DNA of 32,909 nt from Planctomycetota bacterium (GTDB taxonomy: Bacteria; Planctomycetota; PLA2; JAEUHO01): the NCBI GenBank assembly GCA_030065025.1, contig JASJDY010000063.1, positions 1 to 32,909 of the forward strand, written 5' to 3'. This document shows positions 1 to 8,499 of the stretch, one piece after another. Positions within the stretch are counted from its first letter, which is position 1; every line of letters starts with the position of its first letter. A program made the translations under genes and the position numbers. The notes beneath the pieces are model-generated. The model did not search any database and was not told the DNA's origin. It saw only the letters and a program-made list of their open reading frames with translations.

Positions 1-874
1 CGTCCTCGGCGATGACCGCGAAGCCCGGCGCGGCGTAGCGCCAGGAGTCGGCGAAGTCCTTCATGACGGCCGTGTCGGAGCCGAGCAGCGTGCGGCCCTC
101 CGGGCCCTCCGCGACGAGCGTGACGCGCTTGGCCGGCTCACCCTTCGTCAGGAACGTCTCGTGGTGCTTGCTGCCCTTGTGGAAGACCCACAGGCGGCCC
201 TCCTCGGCGCCGTAGACGGCGTAGCCGGGCAGGGTGAACTTGGCGCTGGCGGCGTAGGCCCTCATGACGTCTGCGTTCGAGCCCATGAGGGTGACGCCGT
301 CAGGCCCCTCACCGACGAGCGTGACGCGCTTCGCGGGCTCGCCCTTCGTCATGTACGTCTGGTGGTCCTTGCTGCCCTGCTCGAAGACCCAGAGACGGCC
401 CTCCGTGGCGATGACCGCGTACCCGTCCATGCGGTACTTCATCGTGTGCGCGTAGTCGCGGAGGTCCTCCGAGTCGGAGCCCATCAGTGTGCGGCCGCCG
501 GGGCCGGTGCCGATCTGGGTCACGCGCTTGGCGGGCTCGCCCTTCGTCAGGAACGACGCGAGGCCCTCGCTGCCGCTGCGGAAGACCCAGAGGCGGCCAC
601 CTTCGCCCTCGTACACGTTGAAGCCGTCGAGCGCGAACCCGGCAGCTTGCGGCTTGGCGCCGCCCGGGCGGGCGACGACGCGCGGCGCGGGCTTGCCCTC
701 GACCGCCCGCGGGGCGGGGGCCGGCATCATGGTCGGCGCAGCATCGGCGACGGGTGCACTGTCCGCCGAGCGGACGACGACCTGCTGGGAGCGGCGCTGG
801 CCGGTGGCGCAGCCGATGAGTGCTACGGCAATCAGCGCAACGAGGGCTGTACGAATGGTTGCGGACGGGCTCAT
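1..874 (-). CDS. Lipoprotein with tandem GRLWVF repeats (3' end cut by window edge)
   Basis: This gene is absent from the ORF track because its stop lies left of the window. Translating the minus strand from ATG 874 (AGGAGG eight bases upstream) gives a signal peptide with lipobox LIGC at residues 19-22. A Pro/Ala-rich linker runs to about residue 80. Then come repeats of 66-67 residues, each built as GRLWVF, a GS pair, TKGEPAKRVT, a GP-x-G turn, TLMGS and a G-(Y/F)-AV strand. Two full units and part of a third are visible over about 291 codons. The regular Gly/Trp/aromatic pattern suggests a beta-rich repeat domain on the periplasmic face of a membrane. I do not recognise the family and assign no function. 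It lies 65 bp downstream of pstB on the same strand, so read-through from the pst operon is possible but unproven. Confidence 0.85.
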   Translation of the reverse strand, partial: MSPSATIRTALVALIAVALIGCATGQRRSQQVVVRSADSAPVADAAPTMMPAPAPRAVEGKPAPRVVARPGGAKPQAAGFALDGFNVYEGEGGRLWVFRSGSEGLASFLTKGEPAKRVTQIGTGPGGRTLMGSDSEDLRDYAHTMKYRMDGYAVIATEGRLWVFEQGSKDHQTYMTKGEPAKRVTLVGEGPDGVTLMGSNADVMRAYAASAKFTLPGYAVYGAEEGRLWVFHKGSKHHETFLTKGEPAKRVTLVAEGPEGRTLLGSDTAVMKDFADSWRYAAPGFAVIAED

Positions 875-939
875 CCCGTTCCTCCTCTTGCTGGAACTTG
901 CTGGTGGGACCGGATGCTGGAGATGGACGATGCGCCGGA

Positions 940-1914
940 CTAGCCGAAGCGCCCCGTCACGTAGTCTTCCGTCTCCTTGAGATGCGGATTGACGAACAGG
1001 TCCTGCGTGGGACCGAACTCGACCATGCGGCCGAGGTACATGAAGGCGACGTAGTCGCTGGCGCGCTGCGCCTGCTGCATGTTGTGCGTCACGATCAGGA
1101 TGGAGTAGTGACCCTTGAGCTCCTGGATGAGGTCCTCGATGCGCCCCGTGGCGATCGGGTCCAGCGCGGAGCAAGGCTCGTCGAGGAGCAGGATCTCGGG
1201 CTCGCCGGCGATGGCGCGACCGATGCACAGGCGCTGCTGCTGACCACCGGACAGGCGTAGCGCGTTGTCGTCGAGGCGGTCCTTGACCTCTTCCCACAGG
1301 CCGGCACCGCGCAGGCTCTTCTCGACGACCTCGTCCAGGATCGCCTTGTCCCGCAGGCCATCGATGCGCAGCGGATAGACGATGTTCTCGTAGATGCTCA
1401 TCGGGAACGGGTTCGGCTTCTGGAACACCATGCCGATGCGCTTGCGGAGCTCGATGACGTCGACCCCCGCCCCGTAGATGTCATCGCCACTGAGGCGCAT
1501 GTTGCCCTTCGTCGTGACGGTGGGGATCAGGTCGTTCATGCGGTTCACGCAGCGGAGCAGCGTGGACTTGCCGCAGCCCGACGGCCCGATCAACGCCGTG
1601 ACCTCGCCCTTGGGTACGCCCATGCTGTTGTCGTACAGCGCCTGCGCCGAGCCGTACCACAGGTTGAAGTTCTCGATCTCGATGACGCAGTCCTTGTCGA
1701 CCATCCCGTCGTGGACGTCGGTGTCGAAGGCGACCCCGCGCGAGACCGACTCGAACACGCCACCGATGCGAGCACCGTGCTGCCCCTCGGGCATCGGTGC
1801 AAGCGGTCGCTCGCTCGCGCTCTCCGGCACACTCCGCGCGGTGTCATCCGCAGGGTTGTTCTGGACAGGGATCTGAGCGTTCTCTTCGCGTTGCATGTCG
1901 TTGTCCTCGACCAT
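940..1914 (-). CDS. pstB: Phosphate ABC transporter ATP-binding protein PstB
   Basis: This is the cytoplasmic ATPase that drives phosphate import through PstC/PstA. Walker [10 protein letters not shown] is at about residues 110-118, the signature LSGGQQQR and Walker B ILLLDEP follow, and the H-loop is in [16 protein letters not shown] and the NRMNDL segment are characteristic of PstB. The ORF opens at 1956, but ATG 1914 is preferred: it follows the pstA stop by four bases and has GAGGG upstream. ATG 1896 is also possible. With the 1914 start the protein is 324 residues, and about 75 of these form a polar low-complexity N-terminal extension that a typical 250-290 residue PstB lacks. It is the last pst gene here, and no phoU follows. 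Confidence 0.96.
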   Translation of the reverse strand: MVEDNDMQREENAQIPVQNNPADDTARSVPESASERPLAPMPEGQHGARIGGVFESVSRGVAFDTDVHDGMVDKDCVIEIENFNLWYGSAQALYDNSMGVPKGEVTALIGPSGCGKSTLLRCVNRMNDLIPTVTTKGNMRLSGDDIYGAGVDVIELRKRIGMVFQKPNPFPMSIYENIVYPLRIDGLRDKAILDEVVEKSLRGAGLWEEVKDRLDDNALRLSGGQQQRLCIGRAIAGEPEILLLDEPCSALDPIATGRIEDLIQELKGHYSILIVTHNMQQAQRASDYVAFMYLGRMVEFGPTQDLFVNPHLKETEDYVTGRFG

Positions 1915-1918
1915 TCGA

Positions 1919-3655
1919 CTATCCGCCCTCGATGTACGCACGGCGGAGGCGTGCACGAACCCAGATCGCCACGACGTTGAGGACGATGACGATCCCGATC
2001 AGAAGCAGTGTGGTGGTGAACACCAGGGGCTCCGCCGCCTTCGCGTTGGGACTCTGGAACCCGACGTCGTAGATGTGGAAGCCCAGGTGCATGAAGCCCC
2101 GCGTCGGATGGACGAAGGGGAACTCGCCATCGACGGGGAGATCCGGCGCCATCTTCGCGGCGCCGACGAGCATGATCGGCGCCACCTCGCCGGCTCCTCG
2201 TGCGATGGCCAGGATCATGCCGGTCATCACGCCTGGCATGGCGCGCGGCAACACGATCCGCCGGATCGTCTGCCACTTGCTGGCCCCACACGCGTATGAA
2301 CCCTCGCGCATGGAGTTGGGCACGGCGGCGAGCGCCTCTTCCGTGGCCACGATGACGACAGGCAGCGTGAGCAGGGCGAGCGTCAGCGACGCCCACAGGA
2401 TCGCGCCCTTCCCGAACGTCGGGTTGGGCAGCTGCTCGGCGAAGAAGATCTCGTCGATGCCCGCACCGATCGTGTAGCAGAAGAAGCCCAGGCCGAAGAC
2501 GCCGAACACGATGCTGGGCACGCCCGCCAGGTTGTTGACGGCGATGCGCACGAGGCTCACGAGTGCGCCCTGCTTGGCGTACTCGCGCAGGTAGAGCGCG
2601 CCGAGCACGCCGAACGGTACGACGAGGATCGTCATGATCATCGTCAGCACGATCGTGCCGAGGATGGCGGGCCAGACGCCGCCCTCGGTGTTCGCCTCAC
2701 GCGGGTTGGCCGTGAGGTACTCCCACCAGCGCGAGATGTAGATCCCCACCTTGTCGAAGAAGTCGAGACGGTTGGCGGGGTAGGCGCGAATGATGTCGAC
2801 GAGTCGCACCGGCTCCTCGGAGCCGTACGACGTCTTCATGAGGAGCGCGTACTTGCCGGCCTCCGCGCGCAGCTCGTCGACCTGGGCACGGAGCTTCGTG
2901 CGCTCGGGATTCTGCGCGCTCTCGAAGGCGGCCCGAGCCTCGAGCGCCTTCACGTGCTCGGGCGAGTTCGTGCCATGCTCGAGCTCGACACTTCGGGCGC
3001 GAAGGCGCTCCTTCTCGAGCGCGGCGTCCAGGTCTCCGATCGCCTCCTTCTCGATCTCGGAGGCCTGATCCCACATGTCGAGCGCCTTGTCGTGGTTCTG
3101 CTCGAACAGCTCCCACGCCGTGGCGGGATCCTCGGCTGTGCGTTCCTCGCCCGTGAGGAAGGCGATCGGCTCGCCGTAGAAGCGCCCCCACTCGCTGCGC
3201 TCGATCGTGACAGCCCACTCGGGGAACGTCTCGGACTTGACCTGGAAGTCGCTGACCTCCGTGAAGCCCTGGGTCCGCCGCTCGGGGCTGTTGTTCCCCG
3301 TGCGCCACAGGTAACGGGTGCTGCGGCCGCGGTTGTCCTCGACCATCTTCTTCGCGGCCGCCCGATCGGCCTCGGGCAGCGCGTCGAAGACGAAGGCCTC
3401 GGGCTTGTACTCCTCCGTGCGCGTGAGCTCGCCCATCAGCGCGCGACCGTCGACCAGATTGATGACCTTGAGCTTCTGCGGCCAGAAGGTCGTACCTCCA
3501 CGCACGAGCACGATGCCGAGCAAGCCCAGGATCATGGCGATGCTCACAACGAGCGCAGCGCCCGTCATCCACACCATGGGCTCACCGCGCGCGAACAGCG
3601 ACGACCGTCGCTTGATCAAGCGGCGCTTCATCTTGGTTCCCGGTGCGTCGGCCAT
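1919..3655 (-). CDS. pstA: Phosphate ABC transporter permease PstA, long variant
   Basis: This is one of the two membrane subunits forming the phosphate channel. The protein has 578 residues, against about 290 in the classic form. One membrane segment at about 27-50 is followed by an extracytoplasmic insert of roughly 280 residues. The insert includes a charged helical, coiled-coil-like stretch ([12 protein letters not shown] through EKERLRAR). The canonical permease domain follows, with the EAA loop [20 protein letters not shown] near residues 438-460. The layout matches the long PstA type that carries a DUF3333-like N-terminal region in some Proteobacteria, although I cannot confirm homology of the insert. 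The ORF opens with GTG then ATG. The ATG at 3655 is chosen because AGGAG lies six bases upstream and overlaps the pstC stop codon, which suggests translational coupling. Confidence 0.93.
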   Translation of the reverse strand: MADAPGTKMKRRLIKRRSSLFARGEPMVWMTGAALVVSIAMILGLLGIVLVRGGTTFWPQKLKVINLVDGRALMGELTRTEEYKPEAFVFDALPEADRAAAKKMVEDNRGRSTRYLWRTGNNSPERRTQGFTEVSDFQVKSETFPEWAVTIERSEWGRFYGEPIAFLTGEERTAEDPATAWELFEQNHDKALDMWDQASEIEKEAIGDLDAALEKERLRARSVELEHGTNSPEHVKALEARAAFESAQNPERTKLRAQVDELRAEAGKYALLMKTSYGSEEPVRLVDIIRAYPANRLDFFDKVGIYISRWWEYLTANPREANTEGGVWPAILGTIVLTMIMTILVVPFGVLGALYLREYAKQGALVSLVRIAVNNLAGVPSIVFGVFGLGFFCYTIGAGIDEIFFAEQLPNPTFGKGAILWASLTLALLTLPVVIVATEEALAAVPNSMREGSYACGASKWQTIRRIVLPRAMPGVMTGMILAIARGAGEVAPIMLVGAAKMAPDLPVDGEFPFVHPTRGFMHLGFHIYDVGFQSPNAKAAEPLVFTTTLLLIGIVIVLNVVAIWVRARLRRAYIEGG

Positions 3656-3664
3656 CACCTACTC

Positions 3665-6283
3665 CTAGAGATCCGCAAACCGCTTGCGGAAGTGGCGTCG
3701 AACCAGCTCGGCAATCGTGTTGATGACGAAGGTCATGGCGAAGAGCACCAGACCGCACATGAAGAGCACGCGGTAGTGCGTGCTGCCGACCACCGCTTCA
3801 GGCAGCTCCGTTGCGATGTTGGCGGAGAGCGTGCGGAACCCGTTGAACATGTTCCAGTCCATGATTCCGGTGTTGCCCGCCGCCATGAGCACGATCATCG
3901 TCTCGCCGACTGCGCGGCCGAGACCCACCATCATGGCGCCGAACAGGCCGCTCATCGCGGCCGGCACGACGATGCGGATGCCGGTCTGCCAGGGCGTCGC
4001 GCCACAGCCGAGCGAACCCTCACGCAGCTGCTGGGGGACGCTGCTGAGCGCATCCTCGGCCAGGGTGTAGATGATCGGGACGATCGCGAACCCCATGACG
4101 AAGCCGACGATCAAGGCGTTGCGCTTCTGGTACTGGCCGACGATCGACTCGCGCGGATCGAGGCCGCCGCCGAGCAGGGAGCCGAGCGCCCAGGCGATGA
4201 ACACGCCGCCCGCAATCACGATGGCGAAGCGGACGACATCGGCAAGTGCGCACTGCGCGCGGCTCCAGCCGGCCGAAGCCGAACGCAGCCACGGCCCCGC
4301 GAACCGCGCGAAGGCGATGGCGGCCCCGACCATGCAGAGGGGAATGAGCAGGAAGGTCCAGCCTCCCGCGTTGGTGCCTTCGCCGCGGTTGAGCCACCCG
4401 TCGATGTCGCCGTTGAAGCACAGACTCTCGATGCCGGGCGCGATCCACTGTGCCATCAAGACGGCCAGGGGCAGCGTGAGGCAGATCGCCAGGAAGCGCG
4501 GCATGCCCGACCAGCGAATGGCGTATTGGCCGGGCAGGAACTGCCACAGCCTGGCTCCCAGGATGACCGTCACCGGCAGGGTGACGAACACGCACAGCAC
4601 GGTGATCAGCACGCTGTCCACGAAGGGCGCCAGCACGATGGCCGCCAGGAAGCCGAGCACCACGCTAGGCAGGCTGGCCATCATCTCGATGACCGACTTC
4701 AGGGGCGCCCGCCAGCGCGGCGTGAGGAACTCGCTGGTGAAGAGTGCTGCCAGCAGCGCGATCGGCACGGCGATCAGCATCGAATAGAGCGTGGCCTTCA
4801 GCGTGCCGAACACGAGGACCATCACGCCGAGCTTCGGCTCGAAGTCGTCGGAGCCACCCTCGGACTGCCAGGTGTAGGCGGGCCCCTCTTGTCCCTCGTA
4901 CCAAACACGCCCGAAGAGCGACGAGAGCGTCGCCGCGGGGTGACCGGGATCGACGAGCCAGCGCTGCAGGGAGCCGCCGAACCAGGCGACGAGGCCGTCC
5001 TCCTTCGGCGTGAGGGCGAGGCCTTCGATGCGCACCTGGCTGTCGGCGCTCACCTCGAGGAGCAGCTGGTCGGTGGTGACGTGGAACAGGCGGACGGTGC
5101 CGTCGTCGAAGCCCACGGCCAGCTGCCTACTGCGGAGGGACGTCGAGAAGGCAGTCGCGCGTGCGCCCACCCCGTCGTCTCCGGTCAGCCGGTGGCCCTG
5201 CGCCATCTGGATGCCGTCCCTCGCGTAGGCACCCGCGGGACGCGTGGGGAACCAGGCGGTCAGGGCGCCTCGTTCGTCGGCGGCGATGAGCGTCGTCTTG
5301 CCGATGAGGAACTCGATGCGGTCGAGCGTGCGTCCCTCGGGGACGACCTGGACGGTCTCGACGACCTCGAGTTCCCCGCCGGCGGCCATCACGGTCTCGC
5401 GCGCGTCGAAGCGCATCCCGTAACCGTCCGCCCAGAGCAGCATGAGCGAGTTGCCCTGGCCGAAGAGCCTGAGGAACGCCGGCTCGCCGCGGTCGGCCTT
5501 CGGGCGGTAGACGATGGGCTTGTCGAAGGGATCCTCGACCCAGGCGTCCATCATCGGGTTGAAGCGCCGGAAGTACTGCCGGATACCGAGCTTGCCGTCG
5601 GCGGTCAGGTAGCCGAAGGCGCGACCGTTCGACGGCAGCGAGTAGTCGATCAGGCGAATCGCGCTCTGGGCGATCGCATCCGGAGCGGACATCTCGACGG
5701 CGAGCCGATCGAAGCGCCACTGGTCTTCCGGGGTCTTCGACAGGACGCCGTTCTGGAAACGGACGGAGCCGCCGACGCGCAGCTTGAGCGCCTCCTCGGT
5801 CAGGTTCTCGTCGTTGCGCTCGAGGAACGACTCCTCGAACTGGATGGTCCCTGTGCGGACCGTGCCGTCCTCGAAGCCGAAGGCGCAGTCGGGCCCATCC
5901 GGCGAGAAGGACCAGCAGGTCGGCCGCTTGCCGTCGAAGAGGTCGAGGTCGTCGACCAAGGCTCCGTCCTGGAGGCGACGAACGCGCAGACGCCCATCCG
6001 CGTGGAGGCTCCAGCCCAGGAGCTGCGCGTCGTCGACGCCCGTGCGAATGATCTCGGCGGCCTCGCCGCGAGTCTTCAGGTCGAGCGTCGAGGCGGGCTC
6101 GACGTCCGCGTCGGAGAAGAGCGGGACGACGACCCACAGGAGGAAGACGAAGATCAGCAGAACGGCGAGGATCGTGCCGATGCCGCCGGCCGTGATGGCG
6201 GTACGCGCGACCGTCTCGGCCGTCTTGACGCTGCGCGGGGTGGTGCGTTCGCGATTGAGACCAGTGAACGTCTTGTCAGCCAT
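3665..6283 (-). CDS. pstC: Phosphate ABC transporter permease PstC, long variant with beta-propeller-like insert
   Basis: This is the second membrane subunit of the Pst importer. The protein has 872 residues, against about 320 in the classic form. A first membrane segment at about 30-52 is followed by some 400 extracytoplasmic residues. These contain WD40/propeller-like strands such as WSFSPDG, FGFEDGTVRTG and VGFDDGTVRLFHVTT. The C-terminal permease part begins at about 490 and has several membrane helices and an EAA loop, EDALSSVPQQLREGSLGCGA, near residue 748. GRAVGETMIVLMAAGN is typical of PstC. The N-terminal domain could contact PstS or sense something in the periplasm, but that is inference. 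The start at ATG 6283 has only a weak ribosome site. It is separated from pstS by 154 bp carrying a strong hairpin. Confidence 0.94.
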   Translation of the reverse strand: MADKTFTGLNRERTTPRSVKTAETVARTAITAGGIGTILAVLLIFVFLLWVVVPLFSDADVEPASTLDLKTRGEAAEIIRTGVDDAQLLGWSLHADGRLRVRRLQDGALVDDLDLFDGKRPTCWSFSPDGPDCAFGFEDGTVRTGTIQFEESFLERNDENLTEEALKLRVGGSVRFQNGVLSKTPEDQWRFDRLAVEMSAPDAIAQSAIRLIDYSLPSNGRAFGYLTADGKLGIRQYFRRFNPMMDAWVEDPFDKPIVYRPKADRGEPAFLRLFGQGNSLMLLWADGYGMRFDARETVMAAGGELEVVETVQVVPEGRTLDRIEFLIGKTTLIAADERGALTAWFPTRPAGAYARDGIQMAQGHRLTGDDGVGARATAFSTSLRSRQLAVGFDDGTVRLFHVTTDQLLLEVSADSQVRIEGLALTPKEDGLVAWFGGSLQRWLVDPGHPAATLSSLFGRVWYEGQEGPAYTWQSEGGSDDFEPKLGVMVLVFGTLKATLYSMLIAVPIALLAALFTSEFLTPRWRAPLKSVIEMMASLPSVVLGFLAAIVLAPFVDSVLITVLCVFVTLPVTVILGARLWQFLPGQYAIRWSGMPRFLAICLTLPLAVLMAQWIAPGIESLCFNGDIDGWLNRGEGTNAGGWTFLLIPLCMVGAAIAFARFAGPWLRSASAGWSRAQCALADVVRFAIVIAGGVFIAWALGSLLGGGLDPRESIVGQYQKRNALIVGFVMGFAIVPIIYTLAEDALSSVPQQLREGSLGCGATPWQTGIRIVVPAAMSGLFGAMMVGLGRAVGETMIVLMAAGNTGIMDWNMFNGFRTLSANIATELPEAVVGSTHYRVLFMCGLVLFAMTFVINTIAELVRRHFRKRFADL

Positions 6284-6326
6284 GGAACCCAGCGCAGGCT
6301 AGCGAAGGGTCACAAGGGGGAGAGAG

Positions 6327-6354
6327 GGTGCCGGCGGCCGAAGCCGCCGACACC
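6327..6354 (-). terminator. UUCG-loop hairpin between pstS and pstC
   Basis: Read on the minus strand, GGTG-t-CGGCGGC, loop TTCG, GCCGCCG-g-CACC forms a stem of 11 pairs with one mismatch, closed by the very stable C(UUCG)G tetraloop. No T-tract follows (CTCTCTCCCC), so it is not a classic intrinsic terminator. Between a binding-protein gene and its permease genes, such a hairpin usually protects the upstream mRNA or attenuates read-through. That would give more PstS than PstC/A/B. Confidence 0.7.
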
Positions 6355-6437
6355 GAGGGAAGACAGTCCGCAGTGTGACCGGATGCTGCAGACTGCAACT
6401 GTGGAAGCCCATGAGGGGCCATGGACACGCTTCGCGC

Positions 6438-7421
6438 CTAGTTGCTGGAGAGCGTGATACCGACCTTGGCGAGCTCGGCGCGCGCGATCGAGTTCGGGAC
6501 GGGGAAGTAGCCGTCCTTGGCCACGATCTTCTGGCCCTGCTTGCTGAAGATCAGCTTGATGAACTCGCGGCGAAGCGGCTCGAGCTGGCTGCCCGGCTTG
6601 TAGTTGACCGCGCACCACAGGAAGCGCGCGAGCGGGTAGCGGCCGCTGTAGGCGTTCGCGGGCACGGCGGCGATGAACTGGCCCGGACGGACGCCGAGGG
6701 GCACGGTGGCGACGTCGGCCGTCTTGTAGCCGATGCCGCTGTAGCCGATACCGCCCAGGTCGTTCGAGACGGACGTCACGACGGCCGAGCTGCCCGGCTG
6801 CTCCTTGACGGTGTCCTTGTAGTCGCCCTTGAAGAGCGCGTGCTTCTTGAAGTAGCCGTACGTGCCGGAAGCGGAGTTACGGCCGTAGATCGTGATCGGA
6901 CGGCTGGCCCAGGCGCCGGTGAGACCGACGTCACCCCAGGTCTTGATGTCCTTGGCGAAGCCGCCCTTGCGCGTCTTCGAGAAGATCGCGTCGACCTGCT
7001 GCAGCGTCAGGCCCGTCTTGGCGATCGGGTTGTCCTTGTGGACGTAGACGGCGAGCATGTCGATCGACGTGCGGAGCTGGACGGCCTTGTAGCCGAACTT
7101 GTCGACGAACTTGTCCATCTCCTTGTCCTTCATCTTGCGGCTCATGGGGCCGAAGGTGGAGGACCCGGCGATCAGCGCGGGCGGCGCGGTCGAGGAGCCC
7201 TTGCCCTCGATCTCGATGCCGACGCTGGGGTAGTACTTCTTGAACAGCTCGGCCCAGAACGTCATCAGGTTGTTCATGGTGTCCGAGCCGACGCTCTTGA
7301 TGTTGCCCGACACGCCGCTGCTCGGCTTGTACTCGGGCAGGTTCTTGTCGAGGTCCGCAGCGGCGAAACCGCCGGTCACCAGGAGCACGATGGCGCTGAT
7401 CGCGACCACTCTCTTGAGCAT
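6438..7421 (-). CDS. pstS: Periplasmic phosphate-binding protein PstS
   Basis: This protein captures phosphate in the periplasm and delivers it to PstC/PstA. It has 327 residues. A Sec signal peptide (MLKRVVAISAIVLLVTGGFAAA) without a lipobox cysteine indicates a soluble periplasmic protein. Family marks are the opening strand IKSVGSDTMNNL, the helix-start segment KGSSTAPPALIAGSSTFGPMSR and the ligand loop YGRNSASGTYGYF, followed by GGIGYSGIGYK. AGAGGA lies eight bases before ATG 7421. It is the first gene of the pst operon and sits behind an AT-rich promoter region. The downstream hairpin at 6327 probably sets its excess over the membrane subunits. Confidence 0.95.
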   Translation of the reverse strand: MLKRVVAISAIVLLVTGGFAAADLDKNLPEYKPSSGVSGNIKSVGSDTMNNLMTFWAELFKKYYPSVGIEIEGKGSSTAPPALIAGSSTFGPMSRKMKDKEMDKFVDKFGYKAVQLRTSIDMLAVYVHKDNPIAKTGLTLQQVDAIFSKTRKGGFAKDIKTWGDVGLTGAWASRPITIYGRNSASGTYGYFKKHALFKGDYKDTVKEQPGSSAVVTSVSNDLGGIGYSGIGYKTADVATVPLGVRPGQFIAAVPANAYSGRYPLARFLWCAVNYKPGSQLEPLRREFIKLIFSKQGQKIVAKDGYFPVPNSIARAELAKVGITLSSN

Positions 7422-7518
7422 GGATCGATTCCTCTGTCGGGTTCGTTGAGGCGGGGAATCGCCCCCGCCCGGCGAGAGTGGAACCGTGAGCGATGAACGC
7501 TTGATAGCTTGGCGGTGA

Positions 7519-7560
7519 TCTTTATATAAAGACGTAAGTCGATATCTGACAGCAACTTAC
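7519..7560 (-). promoter_or_regulatory. pstS promoter region with palindrome and PHO-box-like CTGTCA
   Basis: This is one of the few AT-rich patches in the window. It holds a perfect 14-bp palindrome, TCTTTATATAAAGA (7519-7532), and an inverted pair GTAAGT/ACTTAC (7534-7539 and 7555-7560). On the minus strand CTGTCA (7552-7547) lies inside that pair, with a weakly similar CGACTTA eleven bases later. PHO boxes are CTGTCA-type direct repeats with 11-base spacing, so PhoB-like control of pstS is plausible, but the second half-site is poor. Confidence 0.45.
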
Positions 7561-7572
7561 GGAGACAGGCGC

Positions 7573-8484
7573 CTACTCGACGGCGCGCTGTACGCGCGTT
7601 CCCGCCTCGCCCCGCAGGATGCGCGCTGCGTCGGCGAGAGCGCCGATGCCGGCGATGCCACCGCTGGAGCGCACGAAGCGGCAGGCGGCCTCGACCTTCG
7701 GCCCCATGCTGCCGCGCTCGAGGCGCATGTCCTCGAGCTGCTCCGGCGTACACGTGGTGATCGGAGGTGTGTCGCCGGGCGGCCATGAGGGATACACGCC
7801 CGGCACGTCGGTCAGCAGCAGGAGGGCGTGCGCGTTCAGGCGCGCGGCCAGCAGCGCGGCGGATCGGTCCTTGTCGATGACGGCCTCGACTCCGCGCACC
7901 GCCCTTGCGGGCGTGACCACCACCGGGATACCTCCGCCGCCGGCGCACACCACGATGCGGTCGGCCTGGAGCAGCACGCGGATCGTGTCGAGCTCGCGGA
8001 TGCGGCGCGGCTCGGGCGACGGGACGATGCGGCGATAGCCCGCGTCGAACTCGGCGAACGACCAGCCGCGTTCCCCCTCGAGCTCGCCGGCCCGGTCGGC
8101 GTCGTAGAAGGGACCGATCGGCTTGGTCGGATCATCGAACGCGGGATCGTTCGCGTCGACCTCCACCTGCGTGAGCAGTGTGACCACCTGGCGATCGGGC
8201 AGGGCGTTGGACAGCTCCTGATCGATCAGGTAGCCGACCATGCCCTCGCTCTCCGCACCGAGCACGTCGAGCGGCGGCTCCGGCGCGTCCTCGTAGGCGG
8301 CGGCCTGCAGCGCGAGCAGTCCGACCTGCGGACCGTTGCCATGCGTGACGACGATCTGGTGCTCGTCGGCGACCTCCGCGATCGCGCTGGCCGCTTCCCG
8401 CAGGTTGGCGCGCTGGAGCTCCGTGTCCAGCGGCTGACCGCGACGCAGGAGGGCGTTGCCGCCCAGGGCGATGACGACGCGCAA
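7573..8484 (-). CDS. arcC: Carbamate kinase
   Basis: This enzyme interconverts ADP plus carbamoyl phosphate with ATP plus carbamate, normally in the ATP-forming direction during citrulline or ureide breakdown. It has 303 residues, close to the usual 310. Visible marks are the N-terminal phosphate-binding ALGGNALL, THGNGPQVG, CAGGGGIPV, the DKD pair in VIDKDRSAALLA, LLTDVPGVY and the C-terminal ERGSMGPKVEAA. The start codon is TTG at 8484, chosen because AGGAGA lies eight bases upstream and the gap to the preceding carbamoyltransferase stop is only 15 bases. It is the last gene of a three-gene operon. No arginine deiminase gene is present, so the source of citrulline or carbamoyl phosphate is not shown. 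Confidence 0.95.
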   Translation of the reverse strand: MRVVIALGGNALLRRGQPLDTELQRANLREAASAIAEVADEHQIVVTHGNGPQVGLLALQAAAYEDAPEPPLDVLGAESEGMVGYLIDQELSNALPDRQVVTLLTQVEVDANDPAFDDPTKPIGPFYDADRAGELEGERGWSFAEFDAGYRRIVPSPEPRRIRELDTIRVLLQADRIVVCAGGGGIPVVVTPARAVRGVEAVIDKDRSAALLAARLNAHALLLLTDVPGVYPSWPPGDTPPITTCTPEQLEDMRLERGSMGPKVEAACRFVRSSGGIAGIGALADAARILRGEAGTRVQRAVE

Positions 8485-8499
8485 CGCGTGATCTCCTAC

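Noticed and set aside
909-6389. Shared 12-mer GACCGGATGCTG near 909 and 6378
   Set aside because: A 12-base match is expected by chance many times in 33 kb of GC-rich DNA, and the flanks do not match.
2954-6457. A 1167-codon plus-strand ORF opposite pstA/pstC
   Set aside because: It is antisense to clearly recognisable PstA/PstC coding sequence. Its His/Arg/Asp/Gly-rich composition is typical of high-GC frame shadows.
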